Positions 10,813 through 21,533 of a DNA stretch of 64,000 nucleotides are shown here, in pieces. How positions within the stretch are numbered: the stretch's first letter is position 1; every line of letters begins with the position of its first letter. The stretch spans positions 372,001 through 436,000 of the forward strand of contig CP064983.1 of assembly GCA_016699635.1 (NCBI GenBank), read 5' to 3'. The translations under genes were made by a program, and so were the position numbers. This stretch comes from Bacteroidota bacterium. Its GTDB lineage: Bacteria > Bacteroidota > Bacteroidia > AKYH767-A > OLB10. The notes below the pieces were generated by a model. The model ran no database searches. It worked only from the letters and a program-made list of their open reading frames with translations, and was not told where the DNA came from.

Positions 10813-11418
10813 TTATTTAGAGTACAATTCCACGATAAGTTGCTCCTTAATATTCTCAGGAATTTCTTCGCGTGCAGGTGTAGTCACAAATTTACCTTGC
10901 ATAGCTGTGGTGTCCCACTCTAACCAACCGTACTTATTAGAACGAGATGCAAGAGAATCTGTTATTGCTTCGAAAGACTTTGAACGCTCACGAACGCCAA
11001 CAACATCACCCGGACGTAAGATGTATGATGAAATATTGTTCACCTTACCATTTACTGTAATATGGCAATGTCCAACTAACTGACGTGCAGCAGCACGTGT
11101 TGGTGCAATTCCTAAACGGAAAACAACATTATCAAGTCTGGATTCAATAAGCTTCAATAAGTTTTCGCCTGTAATGCCTTCTTTGCGAAGTGCAATACTG
11201 TAGAAACGAGCAAACTGACGCTCCAACATTCCGTAAGTATATTTCACCTTTTGCTTTTCAGCTAACTGAATTGCATATTCACTTTGCTTTGCGCGCTTTT
11301 TAGCTGCACCATGCATTCCGGGAGGATAACTTCTTTTTTCGAAATATCTGTCAGGTCCGAATATAGGCTCGCGAAACTTACGTGCTATTTTTGTTTTTGG
11401 TCCAATGTAACGTGCCAT
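10813..11418 (-). CDS. rpsD: 30S ribosomal protein S4
   Basis: 201 aa. [18 protein letters not shown] at the start and the S4 RNA-binding domain ([33 protein letters not shown]) are intact. The N-terminal zinc-finger cysteines of some S4 proteins are absent, so this is the Cys-free type. S4 binds 16S rRNA early in 30S assembly. Between rpsK and rpoA. Confidence 0.97.
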   Translation of the reverse strand: MARYIGPKTKIARKFREPIFGPDRYFEKRSYPPGMHGAAKKRAKQSEYAIQLAEKQKVKYTYGMLERQFARFYSIALRKEGITGENLLKLIESRLDNVVFRLGIAPTRAAARQLVGHCHITVNGKVNNISSYILRPGDVVGVRERSKSFEAITDSLASRSNKYGWLEWDTTAMQGKFVTTPAREEIPENIKEQLIVELYSK

Positions 11419-11465
11419 TGTATTATTCTAATATTTTAATTTTTAAACTGATTTGTGATAATAAA

Positions 11466-11870
11466 TTATATCCTTCTTCTTTTAGGAGGACGACATCCAT
11501 TGTGTGGTATTGGAGTAAGGTCAAGAATTTCACTAACTTCTACTCCGGAAGCATTGAGTGAGCGGATTGCAGATTCACGACCTGCTCCCGGACCTTTTAC
11601 AAATACTTTCACTTTTCTTAATCCTAAATCGAAAGCTGTTTTTGCACAGTCAGCCGCAGCAAGCTGTGCAGCATAAGGTGTATTCTTCTTTGAACCTTTA
11701 AAACCCATTTTACCTGCACTTGACCAAGAGATAACCTGTCCTTGCAGATTTGTAAGGCTTATAATAATGTTATTGAAAGTTGCATTGATATGCGCCTCAC
11801 CGGTCGCCTCAACTTTTACCACCTTCTTTTTTGCTGTTTTTGCAGCTGATGCTTGTTGTTGTTTAGCCAT
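11466..11870 (-). CDS. rpsK: 30S ribosomal protein S11
   Basis: 134 aa, intact. Contains [20 protein letters not shown], the S11 signature [18 protein letters not shown] and the basic end [13 protein letters not shown] Lys/Ala-rich N-terminal extension of about 15 residues precedes the core. Part of the 30S platform; alpha-operon order rpsM-rpsK-rpsD-rpoA-rplQ is kept. Confidence 0.97.
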   Translation of the reverse strand: MAKQQQASAAKTAKKKVVKVEATGEAHINATFNNIIISLTNLQGQVISWSSAGKMGFKGSKKNTPYAAQLAAADCAKTAFDLGLRKVKVFVKGPGAGRESAIRSLNASGVEVSEILDLTPIPHNGCRPPKRRRI

Positions 11871-11922
11871 TATTCTTTTTATTTATTCTGAATGCTGATT
11901 TTCAGGATTCAATATAATCTGA

Positions 11923-12300
11923 TTATTTAGTTACCTTTTTCTTGTTAGCAACTGTCTTACGTTTACCTTTACGTGTGCGGCAATTGTTTTTTGTTCTTTG
12001 TCCGCGCACAGGCAATCCTAAACGATGACGAACACCACGGTAGCTACCGATATCCATCAGACGTTTAATGTTCAACTGTGTTTCTGAACGTAAAGCACCT
12101 TCAATTTTCAGATTGTCATTAATGAATGAACGGATTTTATTCAGTTCATCGTCATTCCACTGATCTACTTTCTTATCGTACGAAATTCCGCACTCATCAA
12201 GAATCTGTTGTGCTGTTGAACGTCCTATACCAAAAATATAAGTAAGGCCTATTTCACCTCTTTTGTTTCTTGGTAAATCTATACCTGCTATTCGAGCCAT
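11923..12300 (-). CDS. rpsM: 30S ribosomal protein S13
   Basis: 125 aa, intact. [20 protein letters not shown] at the start and the C-terminal [20 protein letters not shown] segment are diagnostic. It sits in the 30S head and contacts the P-site tRNA and L5. Follows rpmJ. Confidence 0.97.
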   Translation of the reverse strand: MARIAGIDLPRNKRGEIGLTYIFGIGRSTAQQILDECGISYDKKVDQWNDDELNKIRSFINDNLKIEGALRSETQLNIKRLMDIGSYRGVRHRLGLPVRGQRTKNNCRTRKGKRKTVANKKKVTK

Positions 12301-12345
12301 TTGATATTAACTATTTTCTTTGTTACAATTATTTTTAAGATGTAA

Positions 12346-12462
12346 TTATCCCTGACGCTGTTTAAAGCGTGGGTTCTTTTTATTAATTACATACAATTTA
12401 CCGTTGCGTCTAACGATTTTACAATCAACGCTTCTTTTCTTTAAACTTGGTTTAACTTTCAT
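12346..12462 (-). CDS. rpmJ: 50S ribosomal protein L36
   Basis: A 38-codon gene between infA and rpsM. The translation starts [20 protein letters not shown] and ends [10 protein letters not shown]. Only one Cys is kept (Cys14), so the zinc-binding set of CxxC-type L36 is absent, as is usual for Bacteroidota. ATG at 12462, TAA at 12346-12348. Position between infA and rpsM is the conserved one. Confidence 0.95.
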   Translation of the reverse strand: MKVKPSLKKRSVDCKIVRRNGKLYVINKKNPRFKQRQG

Positions 12463-12495
12463 CTCCTTAATTTTTATTCTGATTCGTTACTTCAG

Positions 12496-12714
12496 TTATT
12501 TATAACGATAAGTTATTCTTCCTTTTGTCAGATCATACGGTGACATTTCAATCTTTACTTTATCACCGGGCAGAATTTTAATATAGTTCATTCTCATCTT
12601 TCCTGAAATGTGGGCAATTATCTCATGTCCGTTTTCCAGTTCCACTCTGAACATAGCATTGCTCAACGCTTCTGTAATCGTTCCGTCTTGCTCTATTGAT
12701 GTCTGCTTTGCCAT
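12496..12714 (-). CDS. infA: Translation initiation factor IF-1
   Basis: 72 aa, exactly the family length. An S1-like OB fold with [20 protein letters not shown] and [22 protein letters not shown]-1 occupies the 30S A-site during initiation. It lies between map and rpmJ, the standard order. Confidence 0.97.
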   Translation of the reverse strand: MAKQTSIEQDGTITEALSNAMFRVELENGHEIIAHISGKMRMNYIKILPGDKVKIEMSPYDLTKGRITYRYK

Positions 12715-12727
12715 TAATCTAATCTTA

Positions 12728-13549
12728 CTATGCTATAATATGCTGCTTATAATCTATTTTATATAAATTCAAATTCTCTTTTTCACTTCTTTCTATCTCT
12801 TCAAATGAAGACAGTATTTCTGCCTTTACATTATCCACTGCAATGGTATGTTCAAAATGTGCAGCAGGTTTTTGATCTGCTGTTACAATTGTCCATCCAT
12901 CATTGAGTTGCTTCACATTCTTTGTTCCCATGTTTATCATAGGTTCAATTGCTATTACCAACCCCGGTTTCAACAACAATCCTTGCCCTGCCTTACCATA
13001 ATTTGGTACTTCGGGCTTCTCATGAAGTTTCTTTCCTATGCCATGTCCTACCAATTCGCGAACAACACCAAATCCATTTGCCTCTGCATGTTTTTGGATA
13101 TTGCTGCTTACATCACCCATTCTGTTACCGGCAACTGCTTTCTCTATTCCAAGATAAAGGCATTCGCGTGTAACCTGCAGTAGTTTTACTGCCTGCTGAT
13201 CTACTTCACCGATAGCAAAGGTGTAAGCCGAATCACCATAATATCCGTTTTTAACTACACCGCAATCAAGTGACACTATATCTCCAGGATGCAAAACTCT
13301 TGCTCCGGGAATTCCGTGAACCACTTCGGCATTAACCGATATACATAACGAACCACTGAATCCATGATAGCCTTTAAAAGCAGGCACAGCTTCATGAGAG
13401 CGGATAAAATCTTCTGCAATCTTATCTAACTCTCCGGTAGTTATTCCGTCTCGCAGGTGTTTGGCAACTTCTGCAATGGTTTTTCCAACAAGTAAAGAAC
13501 TAACTCTAATTAAATCTATCTCCTCTTTGGAGCGATATTCAATCTGCAC
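12728..13549 (-). CDS. map: Methionine aminopeptidase, type I
   Basis: 273 aa. Metal ligands are visible: Asp in [20 protein letters not shown] (two Asp), His in [15 protein letters not shown] and Glu in VIAIEPMIN, with a final Glu near HFEHTIAV. It removes the initiator Met from nascent proteins. The start is GTG at 13549, 11 bases after the secY stop. No N-terminal zinc-finger extension. Confidence 0.96.
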   Translation of the reverse strand: MQIEYRSKEEIDLIRVSSLLVGKTIAEVAKHLRDGITTGELDKIAEDFIRSHEAVPAFKGYHGFSGSLCISVNAEVVHGIPGARVLHPGDIVSLDCGVVKNGYYGDSAYTFAIGEVDQQAVKLLQVTRECLYLGIEKAVAGNRMGDVSSNIQKHAEANGFGVVRELVGHGIGKKLHEKPEVPNYGKAGQGLLLKPGLVIAIEPMINMGTKNVKQLNDGWTIVTADQKPAAHFEHTIAVDNVKAEILSSFEEIERSEKENLNLYKIDYKQHIIA

Positions 13550-13560
13550 AATTTTATATT

Positions 13561-14922
13561 TTAAACAGGTGCATTAATGGATGTGCGTCCTTTAATACGT
13601 CCTGATTTCATTAATCCATCGTAATGTCTCATCAATAAATGACTTTCTATCTGTTGTAAGGTATCTAGTATTACACCAACAAGAATCAACAATGATGTAC
13701 CACCATAAAATTGAGCAAAGTTGGTACTGGTACCTAATATTGTTGCGAATGCAGGTAAGATGGCAACTATCGCAAGAAATATAGAGCCCGGCAAAGTAAT
13801 TTTCGACATAACATCATCAATAAATGATGCTGTTTGTTTTCCGGGTTTAATACCGGGAATAAATCCTCCATTTTTCTTCATGTCATCAGCCATCTGATTA
13901 GGATTAACTGTAATGGCAGTGTAGAAGTAGGTGAATAATATAATCAGTATTGCGAAGGTAACATTATACCATACAGAATGGAAATCTGTTAATGAGTGTG
14001 CAATACCCTGCATGGAAGAAGATTCAGGAAAGAACTGTGCTACTGTTGCAGGAATAAACATAATTGCCTGCGCAAAAATGATTGGCATTACACCGGCAGC
14101 ATTTACTTTTAAAGGTATGTACTGACGTACCCCACCATATTGTCTGTTACCAATTATTTTCTTAGCAAATTGCACAGGTATTTTACGTGTACCCTGTACC
14201 AACATAATACTTATCACGACCACAGCAAACAGTGCTACTAATTCGACTAGGAACATAATTAATCCTCCACCTGTCTGATTGAGTCGAGATAAAAACTCAT
14301 CGCGTAAGGCAAATGGTAATCGGGCAATAATACCAACCATGATAAGTAATGAAATACCATTTCCGATTCCTTTTTCCTGAATACGTTCACCAAGCCACAT
14401 CACAAACAAAGTGCCTGCAATAAGAATGATGATAGAAGTAATCCACCACAACGTTGGTGACATTGCATCAGGGTTTGAATAGGCAACAATAGCAGATTGT
14501 GCTTGTGCTCTAAGATTTACTAAATACCCTGGTGCCTGACCAGCCACAACTAAAACTGTAAGCCAGCGTGTTATTTGATTCAAACGATTACGTCCACTCT
14601 CTCCTTCTTTCTGCATTTTCTGGAAGTAAGGAACAGCAATTCCTAAAATCTGAACAACGATTGAGGCTGAGATATAGGGCATAATTCCCAATGCAACAAT
14701 TGACGCCTGTGAAAAGGCACCTCCGGCAAACATATCTAATAAGCCAAATATACCCTGCGAAGCCTGGTTCTTTAAATTACCAAGTTGCTGAGGATCTACA
14801 CCAGGCAACACAATATGAGAGGCCAAGCGGTAAATGGCAATAAAAAACAAGGTATTGAGAAGCTTTGTTCTTAGCTCTTCAATCTTGAATATGTTCCTTA
14901 ATGTTTGAATCAGTTCTTTCAT
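13561..14922 (-). CDS. secY: Preprotein translocase subunit SecY
   Basis: 453 aa integral membrane protein with about ten hydrophobic segments. The plug/TM2 region (GIFGLLDMFAGGAFSQASIV), QKEGESGRNRLNQITRWLT and the C-terminal GTSLLILVGVILDTLQQIES are characteristic. It forms the protein-conducting channel of the Sec system. The ATG overlaps the rplO stop by one base, indicating translational coupling. Confidence 0.98.
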   Translation of the reverse strand: MKELIQTLRNIFKIEELRTKLLNTLFFIAIYRLASHIVLPGVDPQQLGNLKNQASQGIFGLLDMFAGGAFSQASIVALGIMPYISASIVVQILGIAVPYFQKMQKEGESGRNRLNQITRWLTVLVVAGQAPGYLVNLRAQAQSAIVAYSNPDAMSPTLWWITSIIILIAGTLFVMWLGERIQEKGIGNGISLLIMVGIIARLPFALRDEFLSRLNQTGGGLIMFLVELVALFAVVVISIMLVQGTRKIPVQFAKKIIGNRQYGGVRQYIPLKVNAAGVMPIIFAQAIMFIPATVAQFFPESSSMQGIAHSLTDFHSVWYNVTFAILIILFTYFYTAITVNPNQMADDMKKNGGFIPGIKPGKQTASFIDDVMSKITLPGSIFLAIVAILPAFATILGTSTNFAQFYGGTSLLILVGVILDTLQQIESHLLMRHYDGLMKSGRIKGRTSINAPV

Positions 14923-15374
14923 TATTTTTCTTGAATGGTGGTTGTGCCTCCAGCGGCTTCAATAGCATTTTTTGCAGTCTCTGAAAATGCATGTGCTTTT
15001 ACATTCATTTTTACTTTTAACTCGCCACGTCCAAGTATTTTTACTAACTCACGTTTTGCGATTAATCCTTTTTCGCAAAGAATGCTATGATCAATTTCTG
15101 TTAAACCAAATTTTTCGTTTAACTTCTGCAACACATCTAAATTAATGCCTGTGTATTCAACTCTGAAGAAGTTTTTAAATCCTGATTTAGGAACCCTTCT
15201 CTGAAGTGGCATCTGCCCACCTTCAAAACCAAATTTGCGTGAATATCCTGAGCGTGATTGTGCTCCTTTATGACCACGTGTAGATGTTCCACCATGACCA
15301 GAGCCTTCACCACGACCTATTCTTTTGCTTTTCTTTGTTGAACCTTTGGCAGGTTTTAAATTACTTAAATTCAT
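14922..15374 (-). CDS. rplO: 50S ribosomal protein L15
   Basis: 150 aa. The N-terminal Gly/Arg-rich arm (KKSKRIGRGEGSGHGGTSTR) and GFEGGQMPLQRRVPKSGFKN are diagnostic. Part of the late-assembling 50S set in the spc region, between rpmD and secY, and coupled to secY by a one-base overlap. Confidence 0.97.
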   Translation of the reverse strand: MNLSNLKPAKGSTKKSKRIGRGEGSGHGGTSTRGHKGAQSRSGYSRKFGFEGGQMPLQRRVPKSGFKNFFRVEYTGINLDVLQKLNEKFGLTEIDHSILCEKGLIAKRELVKILGRGELKVKMNVKAHAFSETAKNAIEAAGGTTTIQEK

Positions 15375-15384
15375 AACGCTTTTC

Positions 15385-15567
15385 TTATTTGATTTCTGTT
15401 ACCTCAACCAGATGTCTAACCTTTTCGATCATTCCTTTTATCTGATCAGTGTTTTCTTTTTCTACAGAATGATATACTTTTCTTAAACCTAAAGCTTTTA
15501 GTGTTAGCTTCTGATTTTTATCGCGATCTATTCCGCTTTTTACTTGTTTGATAATTACTTTTCCCAT
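15385..15567 (-). CDS. rpmD: 50S ribosomal protein L30
   Basis: 60 aa, normal for L30. Sequence VKSGIDRDKNQKLTLKALGL then RKVYHSVEKENTDQIKGMI matches the family. Located between rpsE and rplO. Confidence 0.95.
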   Translation of the reverse strand: MGKVIIKQVKSGIDRDKNQKLTLKALGLRKVYHSVEKENTDQIKGMIEKVRHLVEVTEIK

Positions 15568-15577
15568 GAGTATAATA

Positions 15578-16094
15578 TTACCCGTTAAATACTTTGTTTA
15601 AATCTACACCACGCTGATTAGCCACTGCTACAGCATCACGCATCATAGCTAAAGCAGTAATGGTAGCTTTTACCACGTTATGCGGATTAGAAGATCCTTT
15701 TGACTTCGCTAACACGTCATGTATGCCTACACTTTCAAGAACTGCACGCATGGCACCACCTGCAATTACACCGGTACCGGGAGCAGCTGGCTTTAAAAAT
15801 ACTTTTGCACCACCGAAAGCAGCATCTTGCTCATGAGGAACAGTAGTTTTATGAACTGTAACCTTCACTAAGTTTTTCTTTGCATCGTCAATAGCTTTGG
15901 CAATTGCATCGGTAACTTCTTTTGCTTTTCCTAAACCATAACCTACAACACCTTTCTCATCACCAACCACAACAATGGCTGCAAAAGAAAATGTTCTTCC
16001 ACCTTTAGTAACCTTAGTTACTCTGTTTACTGCTACGAGCCTGTCTTTTAATTCGATTTCGCCCGGTTTAACTTTTATTTGCTGTTGCTATCAT
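15578..16094 (-). CDS. rpsE: 30S ribosomal protein S5, one frameshift near the N-terminus
   Basis: The conserved body reads [20 protein letters not shown], then [20 protein letters not shown] and [20 protein letters not shown]. The dsRNA-binding fold and C-terminal domain are intact. An ATG at 16094, nine bases after the rplR stop, is out of frame with the body by one base; removing one T from the T-run at 16073-16076 (an A on the coding strand) joins them ([14 protein letters not shown]). I therefore start the gene at 16094 and regard the lesion as a sequencing error in an essential gene. Confidence 0.92.
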
Positions 16095-16103
16095 TGTTAC
16101 GTT

Positions 16104-16454
16104 TTAGAATTTTAATCCACCTTCTCTTGCTCCATCGGCCAATGCTTTTACACGGCCATGAAACAAATATCCACCTCTGTCGAATGTTACTTTGGTAATA
16201 CCTTTGGCTGTTGCTCTTTCAGCAATCATTTTGCCAACTGAAGTTGAAATCTCAACCTTAGTTCCTTTTGCTGCACCATTTTCTGCTGATGAAGCTGCAG
16301 CCAATGTCTGACCTGCAACATCATCAATTATCTGTGCATAAATCTGCTTATTACTTCTGAAAACAGACAATCTTGGCTGCTCATTAGTACCTTTGATTTT
16401 TCCGCGAATACGTTTACGGATTTTAAGCCTGCGTGAATCTTTTGAATTCTTCAT
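16104..16454 (-). CDS. rplR: 50S ribosomal protein L18
   Basis: 116 aa, intact. [37 protein letters not shown] and [20 protein letters not shown] are the L18 segments that bind 5S rRNA. Between rplF and rpsE. Confidence 0.97.
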   Translation of the reverse strand: MKNSKDSRRLKIRKRIRGKIKGTNEQPRLSVFRSNKQIYAQIIDDVAGQTLAAASSAENGAAKGTKVEISTSVGKMIAERATAKGITKVTFDRGGYLFHGRVKALADGAREGGLKF

Positions 16455-16467
16455 TTTCTTACTTTAC

Positions 16468-17022
16468 TTATTTTTTAGCAGCTGATTTTCCAGCTTTTCT
16501 TCTTAATACTTCGCCCACAAACTTGATACCTTTTCCTTTGTATGGTTCAGGCTTACGGAGTGATCTTATTTTAGCAGCAACCTGCCCGATAAGTTGTTTA
16601 TCGTGACTTTCAAGTATGATCATAGGATTGCTACCACGCTCTGTCTTTGTGCTTACTTTAACTTCTGTCGGCAGTTCAAAAACCACATGGTGTGAGTGAC
16701 CAAGAACCAAATCAAGCATCTGACCCTGATTGCTGGCACGGTAACCTACACCCACTAACTCCTGCTCTATTTTATAGCCTTGCGATACTCCTTTAATCAT
16801 ATTGGCAAGCAATGAACGATACAAGCCATGTAATGACTTATGACGTTTTTGCTCTGTGCTGCGTTTTACAACAACTTTATTTTCTTCCATTTCTAAAGTA
16901 ATGCCATCGGCTATGGTTTGTGATAAGGTGCCTTTTGGACCTTTTACAGAAACTGTATTTCCTTGTACATTAACCTGAACACCTGATGGTACTGCAACCG
17001 GTAATTTCCCTATTCGTGACAT
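16468..17022 (-). CDS. rplF: 50S ribosomal protein L6
   Basis: 184 aa. MSRIGKLPVAVPSGVQVNVQ at the start and the L6 signature near the end (RKPEPYKGKGIKF) are present; the two-domain repeat fold is full length. It sits near the sarcin-ricin loop. Between rpsH and rplR. Confidence 0.97.
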   Translation of the reverse strand: MSRIGKLPVAVPSGVQVNVQGNTVSVKGPKGTLSQTIADGITLEMEENKVVVKRSTEQKRHKSLHGLYRSLLANMIKGVSQGYKIEQELVGVGYRASNQGQMLDLVLGHSHHVVFELPTEVKVSTKTERGSNPMIILESHDKQLIGQVAAKIRSLRKPEPYKGKGIKFVGEVLRRKAGKSAAKK

Positions 17023-17033
17023 GCTTTCTTAAA

Positions 17034-17432
17034 TTAATAAATATAACATAAAACCTCACCACCAACATGAAGCTGACGTGCTTCTTTGTCAGTCATAATT
17101 CCTTTGCTTGTAGAGATAATTGCTACTCCAAGACCATTGATAATTCTTGGCAAACGATCATGACTAACATACTTTCTCAAACCTGGACGGCTAACACGCT
17201 TAAGGCGCGTAATTGCCGGCAATTTGGTTACAGGATTGTATTTTAAAGCAACTTTAATATTTCCCTGCTTATTGTCAGTTTCTTCAAACTTATAATTTGC
17301 AATATACCCTTTGTCAAAAAGTATTTTGGTAATTTCTTTTTTAGTATTTGATGCAGGTACTTCTACGATGCGGTGATTGGCCTTTACGGCATTACGCAAA
17401 CGTGTCAAATAATCTGATATCGGATCGGTCAT
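17034..17432 (-). CDS. rpsH: 30S ribosomal protein S8
   Basis: 132 aa. MTDPISDYLTRLRNAVKANH at the start and the C-terminal GLGVAIISTSKGIMTDKEAR motif are diagnostic. In other bacteria S8 represses the spc operon by binding its mRNA; no such site was tested here. Confidence 0.97.
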   Translation of the reverse strand: MTDPISDYLTRLRNAVKANHRIVEVPASNTKKEITKILFDKGYIANYKFEETDNKQGNIKVALKYNPVTKLPAITRLKRVSRPGLRKYVSHDRLPRIINGLGVAIISTSKGIMTDKEARQLHVGGEVLCYIY

Positions 17433-17462
17433 TTTAATTATTTTTCTAATTATTGTTTAATA

Positions 17463-17732
17463 TTACCAACTGGCTTTTGTTACTCCGGCAATTTTTCCTT
17501 CTAAAGCCATTTTGCGAAACAGTACGCGTGAAATTCCAAACTGACGCATATAACCTCTTGGACGACCTGTAATCATACAACGGTTATGTAAACGAACAGG
17601 TGATGAATTACGAGGCAACAATGCCAATGCCTGATAATCGCCAGCTTCTTTTAATGCTGCACGTTTAGCTGCATACTTTTCAACTAAATGTTCTCTTTTT
17701 CTGCTTCTTGCTTTTATTGATTCTTTTGCCAT
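17463..17732 (-). CDS. rpsN: 30S ribosomal protein S14 (zinc-independent type)
   Basis: 89 aa, the long C-minus form. [20 protein letters not shown] and the end [18 protein letters not shown] are typical. The CxxC pairs of the short zinc form are lacking. Between rplE and rpsH. Confidence 0.97.
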   Translation of the reverse strand: MAKESIKARSRKREHLVEKYAAKRAALKEAGDYQALALLPRNSSPVRLHNRCMITGRPRGYMRQFGISRVLFRKMALEGKIAGVTKASW

Positions 17733-17748
17733 TTTTTCGAATTATTTT

Positions 17749-18306
17749 TTAGTTAGAACCGGTTCTGAATGGTAGTCCGAATTCTTTAAGTAACTGCATT
17801 GCTTCATTATCAGTTTTAGCTGTAGTTACGAATGTGATATCCATTCCACGAATCTTACTTACTTTGTCAATATTGATTTCAGGGAAAATGATATGCTCGG
17901 TAATGCCAAGAGTATAATTTCCTTTACCATCAAATCCTTTGTTATTGATTCCTCTGAAGTCGCGGATACGTGGCAGCGATACTGAAACCAAACGATCAAG
18001 GAATTCATACATCTGCTCATCACGCAAAGTCACTCTAACTCCAATTGGAACTCCTTTTCTTACTTTAAAGTTAGAAATATCTTTCTTAGCATAAGTTGCT
18101 ACGGCTTTCTGTCCTGCAATAGCTGTCATTTCTGCTACACAAGCATCAACAATTTTCTTATCACTAACTGCATCGCCAATACCCTGGCTAAGACAAATCT
18201 TTGATAATTTGGGTACCTGCATGATACTCTTATACTGAAAATGATTTTTCAGTGCAGAGATGATTTCCTTTTTATACTTGCCTTTTAGGCGCGGTGTGTA
18301 ACTCAT
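17749..18306 (-). CDS. rplE: 50S ribosomal protein L5
   Basis: 185 aa, intact. [20 protein letters not shown] and [20 protein letters not shown] match L5, which binds 5S rRNA. Its ATG (18304-18306) touches the rplX stop, so translation is probably coupled. Confidence 0.97.
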   Translation of the reverse strand: MSYTPRLKGKYKKEIISALKNHFQYKSIMQVPKLSKICLSQGIGDAVSDKKIVDACVAEMTAIAGQKAVATYAKKDISNFKVRKGVPIGVRVTLRDEQMYEFLDRLVSVSLPRIRDFRGINNKGFDGKGNYTLGITEHIIFPEINIDKVSKIRGMDITFVTTAKTDNEAMQLLKEFGLPFRTGSN

Positions 18307-18625
18307 TATTTTATTACCTCCCCTGATTTTTTTGCGTAACGTACTAATTTACCTTCTTCTGTTTTACGGCCTACACGTGTTGGCTTTCCTGATTTAGGAT
18401 CAATAAGCATAAGATTTGAAACATTAACCGGAGCTTCTTTCTTTACGATACCGCCTTGTGTATTTTGTGCATTCGGGCGTGTATGTTTTGAAACGATATT
18501 TACATTCTCAACACTTGCCCTGTTTGTTTCAGGAAATACTTCAAGCACACTACCTTTGTTTGCCTTTTTGACTCACCGGCAATAACCTTAACGATGTCGC
18601 CTTTTTTTATCTTTAGTTTTGACAT
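18306..18625 (-). CDS. rplX: 50S ribosomal protein L24, one frameshift
   Basis: Start [20 protein letters not shown] at 18625 is the KOW-motif end of L24. The body continues [20 protein letters not shown], then [20 protein letters not shown]. The two parts are in different frames; adding one base to the T-run at 18565-18569 (A-run on the coding strand) gives [15 protein letters not shown]. About 106 aa after repair. Sequencing error in an essential gene is the likely cause. Confidence 0.93.
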
Positions 18626-18642
18626 GATTCTGATTTTATAAA

Positions 18643-19011
18643 TTAAATTACTTCAGGTGCCAATGAAACGATTTTCATAAACTGTTTTTCGCGCAGTTCA
18701 CGAGCTACAGGCCCGAAAATACGCGTACCTCTTAGTTCATCTGCCTGATTGAGTAACACCACTGCATTATCATCGAAACGGATATAAGAACCATCATTAC
18801 GTCTTACTTCCTTACTTACTCTAACAACCACAGCTTTGCTTACAGCACCTTTTTTAATATTTCCTGCAGGTAAAGCATTCTTTACGGTTACCACAATTTT
18901 ATCTCCCAACGAAGCATATCTTTTGCGTGTACCGCCCAACACACGGATACACAAAACTTCTTTTGCTCCGCTGTTGTCTGCTACTGTTAATCTTGATTCT
19001 GACTGTATCAT
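18643..19011 (-). CDS. rplN: 50S ribosomal protein L14
   Basis: 122 aa, intact. [20 protein letters not shown], then the L14 signature with [18 protein letters not shown] and [20 protein letters not shown]. Forms part of the 50S intersubunit face. Between rpsQ and rplX. Confidence 0.97.
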   Translation of the reverse strand: MIQSESRLTVADNSGAKEVLCIRVLGGTRKRYASLGDKIVVTVKNALPAGNIKKGAVSKAVVVRVSKEVRRNDGSYIRFDDNAVVLLNQADELRGTRIFGPVARELREKQFMKIVSLAPEVI

Positions 19012-19062
19012 CTTTTATTTCTTTTCTACATTCTGCCTTTTTAGTAGGGCGAGAAATTTTAA

Positions 19063-19323
19063 TTATTTTGCTTTTTCAAGAATTTCAACTAATCTCCAAC
19101 GCTTCGATTTGCTGATGGGTCTGGTTTCCATAATTAAAACACGGTCGCCACTACCACATGCATTAGTTTCATCATGTACGTGAAACTTTTTAGTCTTATT
19201 GATAAACTTTCCGTACATAGGATGTTTAAACTTCTTTTCTTCGGCCACAACAACAGTCTTTTGCATTTTAATGCTGGTAACCACACCTATTTTTGTTTTG
19301 CGTAATGCTCTTTCAGTACTCAT
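19063..19323 (-). CDS. rpsQ: 30S ribosomal protein S17
   Basis: 86 aa. [20 protein letters not shown] and [20 protein letters not shown], then [14 protein letters not shown], are standard S17 segments (OB fold, early 16S binding). Between rpmC and rplN. Confidence 0.97.
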   Translation of the reverse strand: MSTERALRKTKIGVVTSIKMQKTVVVAEEKKFKHPMYGKFINKTKKFHVHDETNACGSGDRVLIMETRPISKSKRWRLVEILEKAK

Positions 19324-19331
19324 TGAATAAT

Positions 19332-19532
19332 TTATTTTGATGTTTGTGACATTCTTTTGTTTAACTCAGTTTTCAGCCTTGCAATAAGTTTGCGCGTGCT
19401 GCGGATTTTCATTGGATTATCCATTGGAGAAACGGCATGTTGCATTTTATGCTTCTGTAAATTATCCACTTCTTCCTTAATGCGTGATTTTACTTCTTCT
19501 GTTGTTAAATCTTTAACTATTGACTGTTTCAT
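19332..19532 (-). CDS. rpmC: 50S ribosomal protein L29
   Basis: 66 aa helical hairpin. [20 protein letters not shown] and the conserved region [18 protein letters not shown] identify L29, located at the peptide exit tunnel. Between rplP and rpsQ. Confidence 0.95.
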   Translation of the reverse strand: MKQSIVKDLTTEEVKSRIKEEVDNLQKHKMQHAVSPMDNPMKIRSTRKLIARLKTELNKRMSQTSK

Positions 19533-19551
19533 CGTTTTTCAAATTTTAATG

Positions 19552-19975
19552 TTAGGCAGCTGAATAATCTCTGCGAATAACAAACTTGGTTATTACCGGT
19601 AATTTTTGTGCTGCCAAACGCATTGCTTCTTTGGCTGTTTCTACAGACACACCATCTGCTTCAAAAAGCATGGTTCCTGGTTTTACTTGTGCAATCCAAT
19701 ATTCCGGCGCTTCCTTTACCTTTACCCATACGAACCTCTGCAGGTTTACGTGTAACAGGTTTGTCAGGGAAAATACGTATCCATGTTTGTCCTTCACGTT
19801 TCATAAAACGGGTAAGGGCAACACGCGCTGCTTCAATCTGACGTGAAGTAAGCTGAGCATTCTCCAGTGATTTAATTCCAAATGATCCGAAGGCAATCTG
19901 CGATCCGCGGGTAGCATTACCACGGTTGCGCATCTTCTGCTGCTTTCTGAATTTTGTCTTTTTCGGTTGTAACAT
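19552..19975 (-). CDS. rplP: 50S ribosomal protein L16, one frameshift
   Basis: N-terminal part [20 protein letters not shown] through [14 protein letters not shown]-terminal part [20 protein letters not shown] through [10 protein letters not shown]. The halves are in different frames and join cleanly at GKGKGAPEYW when one base is removed at about 19711. About 140 aa after repair, normal for L16. Essential gene, so a sequencing insertion is likely. Confidence 0.94.
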
Positions 19976-20006
19976 TGCTAATTAACCTTAATTCTTTTTT
20001 AAATAA

Positions 20007-20774
20007 TTATTTCTTCTCTCCTCTTGGACGTCCGCCTCTTCTGCCGCCACGGTCATTACCGCCACGTTCTCTTTCCTGTCTTCTATCGCCACCTCCAGCA
20101 TTTTGCTTTGGTGTTGAGTTCATTCCAACATTAGGAGAAAGGTCTCTCTTACCAAAAACTTCTCCTTTACATATCCAAACTTTTACACCGATTTTTCCAT
20201 AAGATGTCTGAGCATCTGCAATGGCAAAATCAATATCAGCACGGAAAGTATGCAATGGAATACGGCCATCTTTGTACTGTTCAGTACGAGCCATCTCAGC
20301 ACCACCGATACGGCCGGCACACATAATTTTTATTCCTTCTGCTCCCATACGCATGCTGGAAGCAATTGCCATCTTAATTGCACGTCTGTATGAAATACGT
20401 GCTTCAATTTGTTTAGCAACACCATCAGCAACTAACTGTGCATCAAGTTCAGGACGTTTAATTTCAAAGATGTTTATCTGTACTTCTTTCTTGGTAATCT
20501 TCTTAATTTCTTCTTTAAGCTTATCTACCTCTGATCCACCTTTACCGATAACAATACCCGGACGTGCAGTGTGAATGGTTGCAGTGATAAGTTTTAGTGT
20601 GCGCTCAATAATAATGCGGGCAACTCCACCTTTTGCCAAACGTGCATGCAGATAGTTACGGATTTTTTCATCCTCAACCAAACGGTCAGAATAGTTCTTT
20701 CCACCATACCAGTTTGAGTCCCATCCACGGATGATTCCCAGTCTATTTCCTATCGGGTGTGCTTTTTGTCCCAT
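20007..20774 (-). CDS. rpsC: 30S ribosomal protein S3
   Basis: 255 aa. [20 protein letters not shown], the KH domain ([20 protein letters not shown]) and the C-terminal domain are intact. The tail is a Gly/Arg-rich low-complexity stretch ([20 protein letters not shown]) that lengthens the protein beyond E. coli S3. Between rplV and rplP. Confidence 0.97.
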   Translation of the reverse strand: MGQKAHPIGNRLGIIRGWDSNWYGGKNYSDRLVEDEKIRNYLHARLAKGGVARIIIERTLKLITATIHTARPGIVIGKGGSEVDKLKEEIKKITKKEVQINIFEIKRPELDAQLVADGVAKQIEARISYRRAIKMAIASSMRMGAEGIKIMCAGRIGGAEMARTEQYKDGRIPLHTFRADIDFAIADAQTSYGKIGVKVWICKGEVFGKRDLSPNVGMNSTPKQNAGGGDRRQERERGGNDRGGRRGGRPRGEKK

Positions 20775-21216
20775 TTATGCTTCTGTATTTTCAGTTACTT
20801 GTTTTGTGTTTTCTACTTTTTTATTGACAGTGTCAACTAATAAGGTAACGTGGTTTGAACGCTTAAGAATTCTGTAGCCTCTACCTTGTGGTGCAGGGCG
20901 TAATCTTTTAAGCTGACGGGCACTGTCCACATAAACTTTTAGATACAACTAATGGCTGATCTTCGATGCGAACACCTTCGTTTTTTGCCTGCCAGTTATT
21001 GATTGCTGATAACAATAGTTTATACATGTTGCCTGCAGCTTCTTTTTTACTGAATTTAAGCAAGCCTAATGCAAGATCAACTTTCTTACCTCTGATCATG
21101 TCAGCTACCAGTCTCATTTTTCTTGGAGAGGTCGGACAATTATTCAACCTGGCAATGTAGGTTGATTTCATTTCTTCTTTGCGGGCATCTGCCGCTATTT
21201 TCTTTCTTGCTCCCAT
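20775..21216 (-). CDS. rplV: 50S ribosomal protein L22, one frameshift
   Basis: The body [20 protein letters not shown] is followed, after a frame change at 20937-20940 (one extra T, A on the coding strand), by [20 protein letters not shown] and [15 protein letters not shown], the conserved L22 end. A short acidic tail stops at 20775, directly before the rpsC start at 20774. The ATG at 21216 touches the rpsS stop. Essential gene with a probable homopolymer error. Confidence 0.93.
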
Positions 21217-21488
21217 TATTTCTTATCTTTATTACCTGCATGACCTCTGAAAGTACGCGTTGGTGCAAATTCGCCTAATTTGTGTCCAACCATATTTTCT
21301 GTTACATATACAGGGATAAACTTATTACCATTGTGAACTGCAAATGTATGTCCAACAAAATCGGGTGATATCAAAGAGCGTCTGCTCCATGTTTTGATTA
21401 CCGTCTTCTTTTTACCCTCACTCATTGACGCAACTTTTCCTTCCAGTTTAGGATCAATGAAGGGGCCTTTTTTTAGTGAACGACTCAT
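21216..21488 (-). CDS. rpsS: 30S ribosomal protein S19
   Basis: 90 aa, intact. [20 protein letters not shown] and the signature [20 protein letters not shown], then [14 protein letters not shown]. Binds 16S rRNA in the head with S13. Between rplB and rplV. Confidence 0.97.
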   Translation of the reverse strand: MSRSLKKGPFIDPKLEGKVASMSEGKKKTVIKTWSRRSLISPDFVGHTFAVHNGNKFIPVYVTENMVGHKLGEFAPTRTFRGHAGNKDKK

Positions 21489-21533
21489 TTATTTTTTATT
21501 ATTAGCTTGAAGCGTATTATTAATTATGGAGAA